From JAHJTW01 sp964545545 (GTDB lineage: Bacteria; Krumholzibacteriota; Krumholzibacteriia; LZORAL124-64-63): a stretch of DNA of 64,000 nt. The stretch is from contig CAZJGK010000002.1 of NCBI GenBank assembly GCA_964545545.1, forward strand, positions 1-64,000, written 5' to 3'. A model generated the notes under the pieces. That model saw only the letters and a list, made by a program, of their open reading frames with translations. It was not told the DNA's origin and did not search any database. Within the stretch, counting starts at the first letter, position 1, and every line of letters begins with the position of its first letter. This document shows positions 16,712 through 26,059 of the stretch, piece after piece. The translations under genes were made by a program, and so were the position numbers.

Positions 16712-18211
16712 TCAGCGGGCGCCGTTCTTGGCCGGGTACTTGTGGAAGGGTTCTGCCTGGTACTTCAAGGCATAGTCCACGGCGCCCCGGATATTGCTGC
16801 CCAGGGCGATGACCGCCCCGTACTCCTTCAGGGCAAGATCCCGATGGCCCAACAGGTCGTAGCAATTGCCCAGATAGTTATGGGTCCAGATCTGCGTATC
16901 CATCTGTTCGCCGGAATGGCCGGAATCGCCTTTCAGGGCCCGCTTGAAAGCCGCCTCCGCCCGGTAATAATCCAGTTGGTACATGTAGACCCGGCCCAGA
17001 TCCATCCAGGCATTGACCGCGTCAGGCTTCGCTTCCAGACTGGCCCGACAACCTGCCTCGACCATATCGAACTGTCCTGCCGCAAAAAACCTGTCGGCAA
17101 GCCTCAGGTGCACAAGCATTAAGGCATCCGCAGCGGACTGGGGCTGCTCCCCCATGACGAAGAACCCGCCCTTGACGAAATCCTTGTTCAAGCCTTGGCA
17201 GCGCACCGCCTCCGGCGTCGCATCATCCCCGCCTGGCCTCATCCGCTGAAAAATCAGCTTGGTGCCAAGGGTCGGGGAATTGAAGGAAATATTGTTGTCC
17301 AGGGCCACGACGGCGCGCTTGTCATACAGGTTGCCGAACATGTATCCCGGATCGCAGCAGGGAAGACCGAGGACCTGGATATATTTTTTGGCCAGGTCCG
17401 GCGCCATCCCGCCCCCGTCGGGCCGCATCAGCTGCCCCACCGAAAGGTCCAGAGGCAACCACTTTCCCCCCGGCAACATCACCTCGGCAAAAACATGGAG
17501 GGTTTCATTCGGCCAAACGGTCGTCACGGTGCGGGCGGGAATGCCCAAGGCACGGGACATCGCCGTGAAGAGTAGGGAAAACTGTTCGCAATCCCCGGCG
17601 CGGGCAGCCAGAATCGACCGGGCGTCGCGCTCGCCACTGCCCCCGGGAACGAACTCGAGGTTGTCGATGATCCAATCGAAAAGCGCATGGGCGCGGGCTA
17701 CGGGTGTCTCCACCGCGGCCGTGATTTCCCGCGCCATATCCTTGATGTCGCCATCTGTCTGCAGCCAGTTTTCCCGGCGTGTGTACCTGCGGTAAAGATC
17801 GCCCTGGCGATCGTAGTCGGCGGCAACCCCCTCGGTATCTCCAACATGAAGCGGGAACGCCGTCACCTCGAAATCATAGTGAAACAGGAAATTGCGCGGC
17901 TCGATACCCGGTTCCCTACTGAAGGGTGTGGGATCCAAACGCCATTCGATGATCCTGTTGCCTGTTTCCGGATCATCGATCAGGGCCATCGGCTTGGGAA
18001 CAATGGCGCCGAGAGTCACGGACTGGCCGTGCCAGGCGGGCGGCACCGTGGCCCAGATCAGGATCTGCGCTCCATCCCCGATCTCCGTGACATTATCAAC
18101 GGCATACCAGTAACTGCCGCCGAGGGTGGCGCCGGGCGCGCCCAGGCCGGCCGCCGAAAAAACGACCATGATAACCGCGACCAACCCCGTCAATTTCCCG
18201 CATGTCCGCAT
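16712..18211 (-). CDS. Exported transglutaminase-like/TPR protein
   Basis: 499 residues. Signal peptide (1-24), a beta-rich domain (about 30-150), then a transglutaminase-like core with the Cys in RAGDCEQFSLLF, His in NETLHVFAEVML and Asp in WLPLDLSVG, so the catalytic triad looks intact. The last about 130 residues are TPR-like helices (VNAWMDLGRVYMYQLDYYRAEAAFKRAL). Likely a periplasmic protease-fold or cross-linking protein; substrate unknown. The ATG at 18211 has AGGGGAG at 6 nt. It is 61 bp downstream of the multiheme cytochrome on the same strand, so probably in its operon. Confidence 0.82.
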   Translation of the reverse strand: MRTCGKLTGLVAVIMVVFSAAGLGAPGATLGGSYWYAVDNVTEIGDGAQILIWATVPPAWHGQSVTLGAIVPKPMALIDDPETGNRIIEWRLDPTPFSREPGIEPRNFLFHYDFEVTAFPLHVGDTEGVAADYDRQGDLYRRYTRRENWLQTDGDIKDMAREITAAVETPVARAHALFDWIIDNLEFVPGGSGERDARSILAARAGDCEQFSLLFTAMSRALGIPARTVTTVWPNETLHVFAEVMLPGGKWLPLDLSVGQLMRPDGGGMAPDLAKKYIQVLGLPCCDPGYMFGNLYDKRAVVALDNNISFNSPTLGTKLIFQRMRPGGDDATPEAVRCQGLNKDFVKGGFFVMGEQPQSAADALMLVHLRLADRFFAAGQFDMVEAGCRASLEAKPDAVNAWMDLGRVYMYQLDYYRAEAAFKRALKGDSGHSGEQMDTQIWTHNYLGNCYDLLGHRDLALKEYGAVIALGSNIRGAVDYALKYQAEPFHKYPAKNGAR

Positions 18212-18272
18212 CGTCAACTCCCCTGCCTGTTGGTAACCCCGCCTGCCGGCTTTCCACCTGCGGCGGCGCCCC

Positions 18273-21095
18273 TTACCGATAGCCGAACAGCACCGCATAG
18301 ATGATCAGGACGATCAGGCCCATCCCGACGGTCAAAGCCGTGAAGCCGAAGAATTTCAAAACCTTGACGAAACCCTCGTCCAGGGGTTCGACCATGAATT
18401 CCTCCAAGCGCCCTTCAGCTACCAGCTGCTCGTATTCCCGCGGACGATCCTCCTTGAATTCCTCCAGGGAAATCCGGCCGGTGAAAATGACGGGATCCAT
18501 GGGGAACCGGTCCGGCCGGAAATGAGTGTTGAAGAAGTGGATGGTAAAGATGAAGCCTGCCGCCAGCAGGGCCTCGTCCGAATGGATGATGCCCGCCACG
18601 TTGATGAACCAACCCGGGAACACATAGGTGAACTTTTCCGGGAACCAGAGCACCAGACCGCTGAAACCGATCATGGCGACACCCCAGAACACCGCGAAGT
18701 AGTCGAACTTCTCCCAGTAGGTCCAACGGCCATAAGCCGGACGCTGGCCGCGGCCGACGAACCACTTCAACGTGTCCTTGGCCTCCTTCCAGTCGCGCTT
18801 GTTGAACATCATCCCCTCAGGACCGAAAATGAATTCCCGCCAGGATTTGCCGGAGATTTTCCGCCGCGCCCCCACGTCAACCAAATGTCGGGTGAAGTAG
18901 AAGAAGGTCAGGAAGGCCCCCATTCGGTGCAGGGTGCCTGCGGACTCGAATCCGCCCAGGATACGGGCCAGCCACTGGGCCCAGGGTTCATAGGAAAATT
19001 TCAGGGTCATGCCCGTGACCGCAAGCGTCAGGAAGCTGATGATGACCATGCCGTGCAACATCCGCTGCAGGCGGGGGAAACGCCGGAATTGCTTCTGGCC
19101 GACGGCCTGCTGTCGCAACTTCCGGCTGTGTTTCAGGGCCTGAATGCTGCGGGGAACCCACAGCAGGGTATGGATGCCGAACACCAGGAAGGTACCCACC
19201 AGCAGCGAGGTCATGAAAAGCCAGGTGTAATGAATGATCGGATACTTGTTCTTGTCGTGATGCGTGGCGTGGGTCAGATAACCGGCGAACTGGCGGTGCG
19301 CCCCTTTGTGGCACTGGGCACAGGTCGCCACGATGTTCTTGGGCGACAGGGTGGAACGCGGGTCGTCCGGAGGCAGGATGTTGTGCTGACCGTGGCAGTC
19401 CTGGCATTCGGCCGTTCCGGTGAAGCCCAGGACGTACACCTTGCCGTGATAGGTATCAAAATAGGATTCGGTCACATCCTCATGACAGTTACCGCACTGC
19501 TTGACGATCTTCATCTTGAAGGACGTCGCGCTGGTGCGGGCGATCTCGTGACTCGTATGGCAATCGTTACACATGGGCAGCAGATGCCCATCCTTGGCAT
19601 GGCCGGTGAAGTGGATACTCTTCTTGAAGGTACGGTCGATACCCTCGTGGCATTTGCCGCAGGTATCAGCCACATTGGCCCTGTTGATGGAACTGGAGGC
19701 ATCCTGGTGGGGCAGGATGTGGTGCGTGGTGTGACAGCTGACACAGGTGGCGGTCACCACCAGACCGCTCTTGTTCAAAGCCAGGCCGTGGACGCTCTTC
19801 TTGTAGTTGGCGACCATGCTCCCCTCGGTCCCCTGGTAACGCTTGTCGGCCTTCCCTCCCGTTTCGTGGCATTTTCCGCACAGGTCGGGGATGTTCCGCA
19901 CATAGGTCATGGAGGTGGGATCATTGTGCTTCTTGATCCCGTGGGAGCCATGACATACCAGGCAAGCCGGCGCGTCGGGGTCGCCCTGATCCTCGAGCTT
20001 GCCGTGGATACTCTGCTTGTAGGTTTCCACGACCTCGGCATGACAAATGGAACAATCCACCCTGCTGGGCACGGTGTCGCAGGGACGGTCATGGTCGACC
20101 GAAGCCCCGGTGTGGCACTGGTTACAGCGCACGGTCTCGTGAGCCGAGCCGTGGAGCATCGTTGCATCGACCGTCATGCTGCGGCCCTCGTTGCCCGGCA
20201 GACTGCCCACCAGGTCAGGCCGGGCATGGCAGACCAGGCAATCCTTGTCGGACATTCCCTTGTCGTAGTAAACCCGCCGCACCGTGTGGGGCTGATGGCA
20301 TTCGATACAGACCGGCACCTTGTTGGGCTCGTTTTCCCACAGAGTGCCTTCGATGACTTTCCGGTGGACTTTTTCAATCAGCCCGTGGCATTGCTCGCAG
20401 GTCTTGGCAACATTGCCCTTGTATATGGAGCTCTTCGGATCGGTGTGATCCCTCACGTCATGGGCCGTGTGGCAATCTGAACAAACCGCGGTCTTGGTCA
20501 AACCCCGGACATACAAACCTTCCCCGTGGATACTCAGCGAATAGTTGCTCAGGATGCTGTCCTGGTCCACGGCCACGAAATCACTGACCTTGGTCCCTTC
20601 CTTGTGGCATCCGCCGCAAGTATAGGGAATGTTGAATTTGTTCACCTTGGAGGTGGGATTGCTTGGCGGCGTGATGTCGTGGGTGCCGTGACAAGACCAG
20701 CAACGCGGGGCCAGGGCCAGACCGGCCGCCACGGCCCGGCCATGCAGGCTGCCCGCATATACCGCGGCCACATCATCATGGCATCTGCCGCAATCCACAT
20801 CCTTCAGCTGTTCAGGATGGGGAAAGTCCGTGAACCCCTCCAGATCCTCGTGGCAATCGACGCAAGTCAACCCTTCCTGACCATGCACGGATTTCTGATA
20901 GATATCGAGATCGACATAAAGGGATACGACCTGGTCCCCCACGTTTTTGGTCATCTCCTCGTCTTCGTGGCAATCCAAACAATCCTGGATTTCCTGCGCC
21001 TGCAGACCACCGGCCACGACCAAGGTCAGGATGAGGGAAAAAATGAAAACCAATAGGGGCCGAACCGAAGAAGCATGGGACCGGGAGGGCATCAT
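18273..21095 (-). CDS. 19-heme cytochrome c fused to a cytochrome b membrane domain
   Basis: 940 residues. Signal/anchor helix at about 14-34, then 19 CxxCH heme-binding motifs between about residues 39 and 596, in spaced groups (for example CLDCH, CGRCH, CWSCH, CGGCH). From about 620 onward several hydrophobic helices resemble the HydC/FdnI or NapC-neighbour type cytochrome b, with His in helices such as MLHGMVIISFLTLAVTGM, TLHRMGAFLTFFYFTRHLVD and SDEALLAAGFIFTIHFFNTH. The design matches CbcL-like inner-membrane quinol oxidases, which pass electrons to periplasmic cytochromes, but with far more hemes than Geobacter CbcL. Start: ATG at 21095 (AAGGAG at 10 nt); 21092 also possible. A candidate promoter is at 21186-21214. 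Confidence 0.88.
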   Translation of the reverse strand: MMPSRSHASSVRPLLVFIFSLILTLVVAGGLQAQEIQDCLDCHEDEEMTKNVGDQVVSLYVDLDIYQKSVHGQEGLTCVDCHEDLEGFTDFPHPEQLKDVDCGRCHDDVAAVYAGSLHGRAVAAGLALAPRCWSCHGTHDITPPSNPTSKVNKFNIPYTCGGCHKEGTKVSDFVAVDQDSILSNYSLSIHGEGLYVRGLTKTAVCSDCHTAHDVRDHTDPKSSIYKGNVAKTCEQCHGLIEKVHRKVIEGTLWENEPNKVPVCIECHQPHTVRRVYYDKGMSDKDCLVCHARPDLVGSLPGNEGRSMTVDATMLHGSAHETVRCNQCHTGASVDHDRPCDTVPSRVDCSICHAEVVETYKQSIHGKLEDQGDPDAPACLVCHGSHGIKKHNDPTSMTYVRNIPDLCGKCHETGGKADKRYQGTEGSMVANYKKSVHGLALNKSGLVVTATCVSCHTTHHILPHQDASSSINRANVADTCGKCHEGIDRTFKKSIHFTGHAKDGHLLPMCNDCHTSHEIARTSATSFKMKIVKQCGNCHEDVTESYFDTYHGKVYVLGFTGTAECQDCHGQHNILPPDDPRSTLSPKNIVATCAQCHKGAHRQFAGYLTHATHHDKNKYPIIHYTWLFMTSLLVGTFLVFGIHTLLWVPRSIQALKHSRKLRQQAVGQKQFRRFPRLQRMLHGMVIISFLTLAVTGMTLKFSYEPWAQWLARILGGFESAGTLHRMGAFLTFFYFTRHLVDVGARRKISGKSWREFIFGPEGMMFNKRDWKEAKDTLKWFVGRGQRPAYGRWTYWEKFDYFAVFWGVAMIGFSGLVLWFPEKFTYVFPGWFINVAGIIHSDEALLAAGFIFTIHFFNTHFRPDRFPMDPVIFTGRISLEEFKEDRPREYEQLVAEGRLEEFMVEPLDEGFVKVLKFFGFTALTVGMGLIVLIIYAVLFGYR

Positions 21096-21177
21096 GGAAT
21101 CGGGACTCCTTGCCAGAAGGGGCATTTGCTGCGGACCGGAATCTTTGAGTGTTTCGCAGCAGAAGAATCGACACATC

Positions 21178-21465
21178 GCCCTGACATAATCATCCCTGAA
21201 TTCACAGGGGTCAACTCGGTTTTAGTGATTGCCAAGTAAAGAGATAGCCTTTATGGGAGCCGATGGAAACAGGCGGTATTGCGAACAATATTTATCCTTT
21301 TTTAAATATGTAAATTTTAAACAGTTAAACAATTACCAAAGAAACTATTTATTGATTTCATTTTTTCATTTTTGCTCAACAAAAGCATCCCGAGTGCCCC
21401 ATAAATCCCACGGTCGCCCTCCGGGGAAAACTTTTTGTTGTGGCCAATCCGTCCATCAATCTCGA
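21178..21465. other. AT-rich intergenic region
   Basis: About 290 bp, clearly more AT-rich than the rest of the window (especially 21290-21375), between the multiheme cytochrome and the pseudouridine synthase, both on the minus strand. It holds the cytochrome promoter candidate and a small CCCTG/CAGGG hairpin around an EcoRI-like GAATTC core. I looked for a c-di-GMP (GEMM) riboswitch, common ahead of such cytochromes, and did not find one. Confidence 0.6.
21186..21214 (-). promoter_or_regulatory. Candidate promoter of the multiheme cytochrome
   Basis: -35 TTGACC (21209-21214), 17-nt spacer, -10 GATTAT (21186-21191) on the minus strand, about 90 nt before the start codon. The spacer contains the CCCTG...CAGGG inverted repeat, which could be an operator overlapping the promoter. 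Confidence 0.5.
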
Positions 21466-22251
21466 TTACACCGATGATTGCGACCCCATGCCGCGCAAAT
21501 GCTCGACTTCCTTGCCGATCAATTGACGGTAGGATCCCGGCTTGAGGTCACCCAGAAGAACATCACCAATTCTGGTCCGCTGCATGGACAACACTTTGTG
21601 GTGCAGAGTGTTGAACACCCGGCGAATCTGGGGCACCCGGCCCTCCCCCAGGATGATATTCACCACAGTCCGTTTATCATCCGCTTCCACGGCCTGCACG
21701 GACTTCGGCTTGAACTGTCCCAGCTTGGGAAGCAAAATCCCGGCGGTCAGGATATCCAGTTCCGTCTCGCCCAGCAATCCCTGTAACTGGACCTTGAACT
21801 CCTGCTCCAGATTCTGGTTACCGTTAATGAGCCGGCACCAGGAACGGTCATTGGTCACGAGCATCAGGCCGCTGGTTCGGCCATCCAGGCGTCCCACAGC
21901 CACAAGACCGGGGACATCCTGTGGCCAGAAGACCTGAATGAGCCGGCGCCCTGGGCCGTCTTTGGGCGTGCACACGGTCCCCTGGGGTTTGTGGAAGGCG
22001 AAGTAGCGCCGCCCCAGATGGGTCAGGGGGTTTCCGTCCAGCAGGATTTTCTGACCTGTCGTCACGCACTGCCGGGGATTCAGGGTCACCTTGTCGTCAA
22101 CCTGGACACGTCCATCCAGGACGAATTGCTCCGCCTGCTTCCTGGTCCCATAACCCGCCTTCATCAGAGCTCTGGCAAGACCCAAAGGACGCCCGACTGA
22201 AAAAACGCGGTGATCACCGCCACGGTCATGCCTTTTCCCTTGGTTGGCCAC
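21466..22251 (-). CDS. RsuA/RluB-type rRNA pseudouridine synthase
   Basis: 261 residues. N-terminal S4 RNA-binding domain (LARALMKAGYGTRKQAEQFV), then the synthase core with the catalytic Asp in VAVGRLDGRTSGLMLVTND and the C-terminal GEGRVPQIRRVFNTL motif of the RluB/RsuA subfamily. Modifies a uridine in ribosomal RNA; which one cannot be decided. The GTG at 22251 is preceded by GAGGAG at good distance and is preferred to the upstream ATG. Start lies 30 bp after the exchanger gene. Confidence 0.92.
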   Translation of the reverse strand: MANQGKRHDRGGDHRVFSVGRPLGLARALMKAGYGTRKQAEQFVLDGRVQVDDKVTLNPRQCVTTGQKILLDGNPLTHLGRRYFAFHKPQGTVCTPKDGPGRRLIQVFWPQDVPGLVAVGRLDGRTSGLMLVTNDRSWCRLINGNQNLEQEFKVQLQGLLGETELDILTAGILLPKLGQFKPKSVQAVEADDKRTVVNIILGEGRVPQIRRVFNTLHHKVLSMQRTRIGDVLLGDLKPGSYRQLIGKEVEHLRGMGSQSSV

Positions 22252-22281
22252 GTTCTCTCCTCGGCAAGCAGGAATCAAGGG

Positions 22282-23280
22282 CTAGATAATCCAACTGACC
22301 ATGAGCCCAAAGTAGAAAACCAACAACAACCCTGACCGCAAACGGGTCAATTTGCCCCCACGGGTCAGGACCAGGAACAGGACCAGCATGGTAACAAGTT
22401 CCAGGGTCACCACCTGGAAATGGAACTTCGTCATTGTCAGCCCATACCACGCCATGGGCAACCCCTCCCGCTCGCTGATCAGGGGCCTGATCAGGCCCAC
22501 CGGACCAGCGACGCCCAACAGATTGAAGAGATTCGACCCGAAAATATTTCCCAAGGCCAAGTCGGCTTCGCCGCGCAAGGCCGCCATGATTGTGGTAGCC
22601 AGTTCCGGCAAACTCGTGCCCACCGCGACCATGGTCAACCCGATGACGGCTTCGGACACACCCAGGGAATGGGCAATGGTGACCGCCGAATCCGTGATGA
22701 GTTTCCCGCCCAGGGCCAAGCCTGCAATCCCCACCACGGTCAAAAGAGAACCGCTCAGGATCCCCCGCCAACCACGGTTCCGGAGCGGGGCCTTTTCTGC
22801 CAACGATGCGGCCTGGACCACCGGTAATGAATCACGCCGCCGGCCAATGGTCCACCCCATGAACCCCAAAAAACTCGCGGACAATATTCCCGCGTCCAGC
22901 CGGGAAATACCGCCATCCCAAACCAGGATTCCGAACAAGACCGTGGCCAGCGCCATGAGCGGAACTTCTCGCCTGGCCAGTTCCCGTTTCACAATCACCG
23001 GCCGCATGAGTCCCCCCACGGCCAGGATCAAACCCAGGTTGGCAACGTTGGAGCCGATGACATTACCCAGCACAAGAGCCGTGCTGCCCCGCAGGGCCCC
23101 GACCAGGGAAACGAAGAATTCCGGAGCCGAGGTGCCAAAGGCCACCACGGTCAGCCCCACCACCACCGCGGGAATGCCGAGGATCCGGGCCACGGCCACC
23201 CCGCCCTCGACCAAAGCGTAGGCCCCCAGCACCAGGACCACAAGCCCCCCGACAAAAGTCACCAGCATCATGAAATCCAC
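22282..23280 (-). CDS. Calcium/sodium antiporter, CaCA family (YrbG-like)
   Basis: 332 residues, ten hydrophobic helices in two inverted halves. Each half has an alpha-repeat: GLTVVAFGTSAPEFFVS with GNVIGSNVANLG in the first, GLTMVAVGTSLPELATT with GNIFGSNLFNLL in the second. The acidic residues that bind cation (Glu in each SxPE) are present. GTG start at 23280 with GAGGAG upstream; it is 2 nt after the cyclase stop, so coupled. Confidence 0.94.
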   Translation of the reverse strand: MDFMMLVTFVGGLVVLVLGAYALVEGGVAVARILGIPAVVVGLTVVAFGTSAPEFFVSLVGALRGSTALVLGNVIGSNVANLGLILAVGGLMRPVIVKRELARREVPLMALATVLFGILVWDGGISRLDAGILSASFLGFMGWTIGRRRDSLPVVQAASLAEKAPLRNRGWRGILSGSLLTVVGIAGLALGGKLITDSAVTIAHSLGVSEAVIGLTMVAVGTSLPELATTIMAALRGEADLALGNIFGSNLFNLLGVAGPVGLIRPLISEREGLPMAWYGLTMTKFHFQVVTLELVTMLVLFLVLTRGGKLTRLRSGLLLVFYFGLMVSWII

Positions 23281-23282
23281 GT

Positions 23283-23921
23283 TCAGATCTCCTCGATCAG
23301 GGCGACGGCCCGCACCGGGGATGCCTCGGTTCCCGACAGTTTCAAAGGCAAAGCCATGAAGGTGAACGGGCGGTCAGGTACGCCGTCCAGGCCCCGCAGG
23401 TTCTCGATGTTGATCAGGCCCGCGGCCGCGCAGACATCATGGGCCGCCCGCCCGTTGAAATCATCCAGGCTCGGCGTATCCAGACCGATTCCCTTGAGAC
23501 CGCGACCGGCCAGATCCCGGGCCAGTTCCAGACTCAGGAACGGCCACTGCCGGTAGTACAGCGGGGTGCCCCAATGCCGGGCCCAGCCGGTGTCCAGCAG
23601 GACAAAATCACATGCGTCCAGCTCGTAGCCAACCAGGATTTCCGGCCCCAGAGCATCGGGTCCGGGGGCTTCGGGAAACCTGATCACGCAACCTCGTCCG
23701 GCGAACCGGTCCAGGGGCAAGGCATCCAAACCCGCCTCATCGGCCTTGAAATGCAGCGGCGCGTCGATGTGCGTACCCACATGGCAGCCCAGTTCCAGGG
23801 CGCTGGACATGTGGGTGTCCGGGCCGTGCTCACTGCGCCGGTGAATGGCCAGAGGCTGGTCGTCCCCCGGCCACTGATCCATGTTCGAAATGATGGCATG
23901 CGACAGATCAATTATCCGCAA
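23283..23921 (-). CDS. Cyclase-family (KynB-like) metal hydrolase
   Basis: 212 residues, the size of KynB-like arylformamidases. The metal-binding motif HVGTHIDAPLHF (about residues 47-58) is intact, with DLSHAI at the N-terminus and LDTGWARHWG in the middle. The family includes kynurenine formamidase and other amide or lactone hydrolases; substrate unknown here. The start is a TTG at 23921, supported by AAGGAG at 6 nt and by the family N-terminus (MRIIDLSHAI). No kynurenine pathway gene is nearby. Confidence 0.85.
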   Translation of the reverse strand: MRIIDLSHAIISNMDQWPGDDQPLAIHRRSEHGPDTHMSSALELGCHVGTHIDAPLHFKADEAGLDALPLDRFAGRGCVIRFPEAPGPDALGPEILVGYELDACDFVLLDTGWARHWGTPLYYRQWPFLSLELARDLAGRGLKGIGLDTPSLDDFNGRAAHDVCAAAGLINIENLRGLDGVPDRPFTFMALPLKLSGTEASPVRAVALIEEI

Positions 23922-24062
23922 CGGCCACTCCTTCGTCGGATTCCGGAAATATCATCTTGATGGTCGCCCGCAAACTTAGTTTAACCGCGCGTCGCTGTCA
24001 TGGTCGCATTTTTCCTGCGACCCGGTATTGCCTTGGAGCAGGAAAGAGGCGACAATATACGG

Positions 24063-25586
24063 ATGTTCAACCGTGAGGAAATTTCGCTTCAGCGTCCTGC
24101 CTGGTGGCTGGCTGTTCCCTTGGCCTGTGGACTGCTGCTGGCCGCCGGCTGCCAGGATCGCATCCCGTTGCCGCCGGCCACTCCCGGTGCGGGTATTCCC
24201 ACCGTCCAGCACCCCCTGGTAACCCGCGACCTGCAGGAAATCCGCGACGAACATGTTCTGCGCATGATCACCAACTACAATTCCTCCGGATATTTCATTC
24301 ACAAGGGTGGGCAGGCCGGATTTGATTTTGACCTCCTGAAAAAATTCGCCACGGAGAAGGGAATCACCCTGCAGGTCGTCATCCCCGAACCGGGTGAAGA
24401 TATGATTTCCCTGCTCAACTCCGGGCAAGGAGATGTGGTCGCCGGGGGGATCATGCAGAATGAGTTCCTGGAATCCTGGGCGGCGCCGACCCGCCCCACG
24501 AACTTTGTGCGCAAGGTCGTGGTATGGAAAGCAAAGGAGAACCGCAGCCAGGGTTGGGCGGGTCTGGCCGGATTGCAGGTTGTCCTGCCCCGGGAGGATC
24601 CTTTCCGTGACCAGTTCATGAATCTGAAGGAAAATGCCCCTGTCCATTTCTTCGCTGTCCAGGGACCACCAGGACTGCAGGCCGAAGATCTGCTGGTCAA
24701 GGTCAGCAACGGTGAAATCGACGCGACCGTTGTCAACGACATCGTGGCCAAGGCCGCCATGTCCTATCTCCCCGGGCTTGAGATCGGACCCGTACTTACC
24801 GACCGTTGGCCGACCGTTTGGCTCGTCCGCCATAACAGCCCCGACCTGAAGGCCGTCCTGAACGCTTTCCTGAAGAAACACATCCGCATGGGCGCCGACC
24901 GTAACATGCGCCGCAGCCAGGTGTACGGGGTCATCTACGACCGTTACTTCAAAAACCCGGAATCGATCCGCACCATGTGGGCCCCTGAACACCGCCCGGA
25001 AAAGAGCGGCAGGATTTCCGACTTCGACGATGTCATTCGCAATGAAGCCGACCCCATGGGCATGGATTGGCGCATTGTCACCGCCTTGATCTACCAGGAA
25101 TCCCGGTTTTCCCCTCTGGCCAGGAGCATTGCCGGAGCGCGGGGTCTGATGCAGGTCATGCCGCAATTCTCGGGGGTCCAGGCTGATTCCCTCTTTGCGG
25201 TCCGGACCAACATCAAGGCAGGCGTGAACCTGCTGCACACCATCTACAACCGGTATGCCTACCTGGATTCCCTGGATCGCTGGCGGTTCACCCTGGCCGA
25301 ATATCACGCCGGCAACGGCCACCTGACCGACGCCCGGCGCCTTGCCATGGATCTGGGGCGCAACCCCAACACCTGGCGGGACAACATTGCCGACACCCTG
25401 CCCCTGCTCATGCAGCGCAAGTACTATGAGAATACCCGCTATGGGTACTATCGGGGCAGCGAAACCGTGACCTACGTGGAGGAAATCCTCAACCGTTACC
25501 GCATGTACCGCAGGCTGGTTCCGCTCGAAGCCACACTCCCACCACGGACAGCCCAAACAGATTCGGCGGACCTGGCGAAACCATGA
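24063..25586 (+). CDS. mltF: MltF-like lytic transglycosylase lipoprotein
   Basis: 507 residues. Lipoprotein signal with lipobox LLAAGC (Cys30). Residues about 55-300 form a periplasmic solute-binding-like domain (GYFIHKGGQAGFDFDLLKKF ... ADRNMRRS). A C-terminal SLT domain has the catalytic Glu in TALIYQESRFSP, then GARGLMQVMP and AEYHAGNGHL. This two-domain layout is that of MltF. It cleaves peptidoglycan glycan strands in the periplasm. The start at 24063 gives a proper signal peptide; an in-frame ATG at 24000 would add 21 residues. Confidence 0.9.
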   Translation: MFNREEISLQRPAWWLAVPLACGLLLAAGCQDRIPLPPATPGAGIPTVQHPLVTRDLQEIRDEHVLRMITNYNSSGYFIHKGGQAGFDFDLLKKFATEKGITLQVVIPEPGEDMISLLNSGQGDVVAGGIMQNEFLESWAAPTRPTNFVRKVVVWKAKENRSQGWAGLAGLQVVLPREDPFRDQFMNLKENAPVHFFAVQGPPGLQAEDLLVKVSNGEIDATVVNDIVAKAAMSYLPGLEIGPVLTDRWPTVWLVRHNSPDLKAVLNAFLKKHIRMGADRNMRRSQVYGVIYDRYFKNPESIRTMWAPEHRPEKSGRISDFDDVIRNEADPMGMDWRIVTALIYQESRFSPLARSIAGARGLMQVMPQFSGVQADSLFAVRTNIKAGVNLLHTIYNRYAYLDSLDRWRFTLAEYHAGNGHLTDARRLAMDLGRNPNTWRDNIADTLPLLMQRKYYENTRYGYYRGSETVTYVEEILNRYRMYRRLVPLEATLPPRTAQTDSADLAKP

Positions 25587-25601
25587 CCCGCCGCCGAGCG
25601 G

Positions 25602-25955
25602 TCATGCCTTCTCACCTGCCAGCAGCTCATCCAGCAGGTCACGCGCACGCCGCAAATGGGGAATGACGATGGATCCGCCCACGATCAGGCCCACATCGAA
25701 CATCTCGAGGATTTCCTGCTCCCCTGCCCCCAGTTCAAAACAACGGATGACGTGATAGGCAATGCAGTCGTCACAGCGCAGGACCAGGGAGGCGGCCAGG
25801 CCGGCCATCTCCTTGGTGAGCGCCGGCAGGGCGCCGTCCCGATAGCAGTTGGTGTCCAGGTTGAAAAATCTTTTGGTGGTCATGGTCGCCGTTTCCAGCA
25901 CTCTGGCGTTCAACCGTTCCCGCTCCGCGCGAAATTTCTCGAGTCTGCCGCTCAT
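25602..25955 (-). CDS. Carboxymuconolactone decarboxylase/AhpD-like protein
   Basis: 117 residues. The AhpD-type redox motif CDDCIAYHV (about residues 61-69: two Cys and a downstream His) is intact, followed by GAGEQEILEMFDVGLIVGG, typical of the CMD domain. Small proteins of this kind are thiol peroxidase or alkylhydroperoxidase-like. GGGAAGGG precedes the ATG. Convergent with mltF (15 bp between stops). Confidence 0.88.
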   Translation of the reverse strand: MSGRLEKFRAERERLNARVLETATMTTKRFFNLDTNCYRDGALPALTKEMAGLAASLVLRCDDCIAYHVIRCFELGAGEQEILEMFDVGLIVGGSIVIPHLRRARDLLDELLAGEKA

Positions 25956-26059
25956 GGCGATCCCTTCCCCTTGTCTGATGAGTGCCTACACTGCGGTTGG
26001 CGGCAACCATTTCCTGTGCTAGCCTTCCGGATCATAGCATGAAAGGACGGTTCGCAAAC

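Noticed and set aside
18522..20480. Very long open frame (652 codons) on the plus strand
   Set aside because: It is antisense to the 19-heme cytochrome, whose heme motifs are unmistakable; the frame is a by-product of high GC codon use.
21178..21465. Possible c-di-GMP (GEMM) riboswitch before the multiheme cytochrome
   Set aside because: The conserved GEMM core was not found on either strand; only an AT-rich region and a plausible promoter.
23976..25556. 526-codon minus-strand frame
   Set aside because: Opposes the MltF-like gene, which has a lipobox and a catalytic SLT motif.
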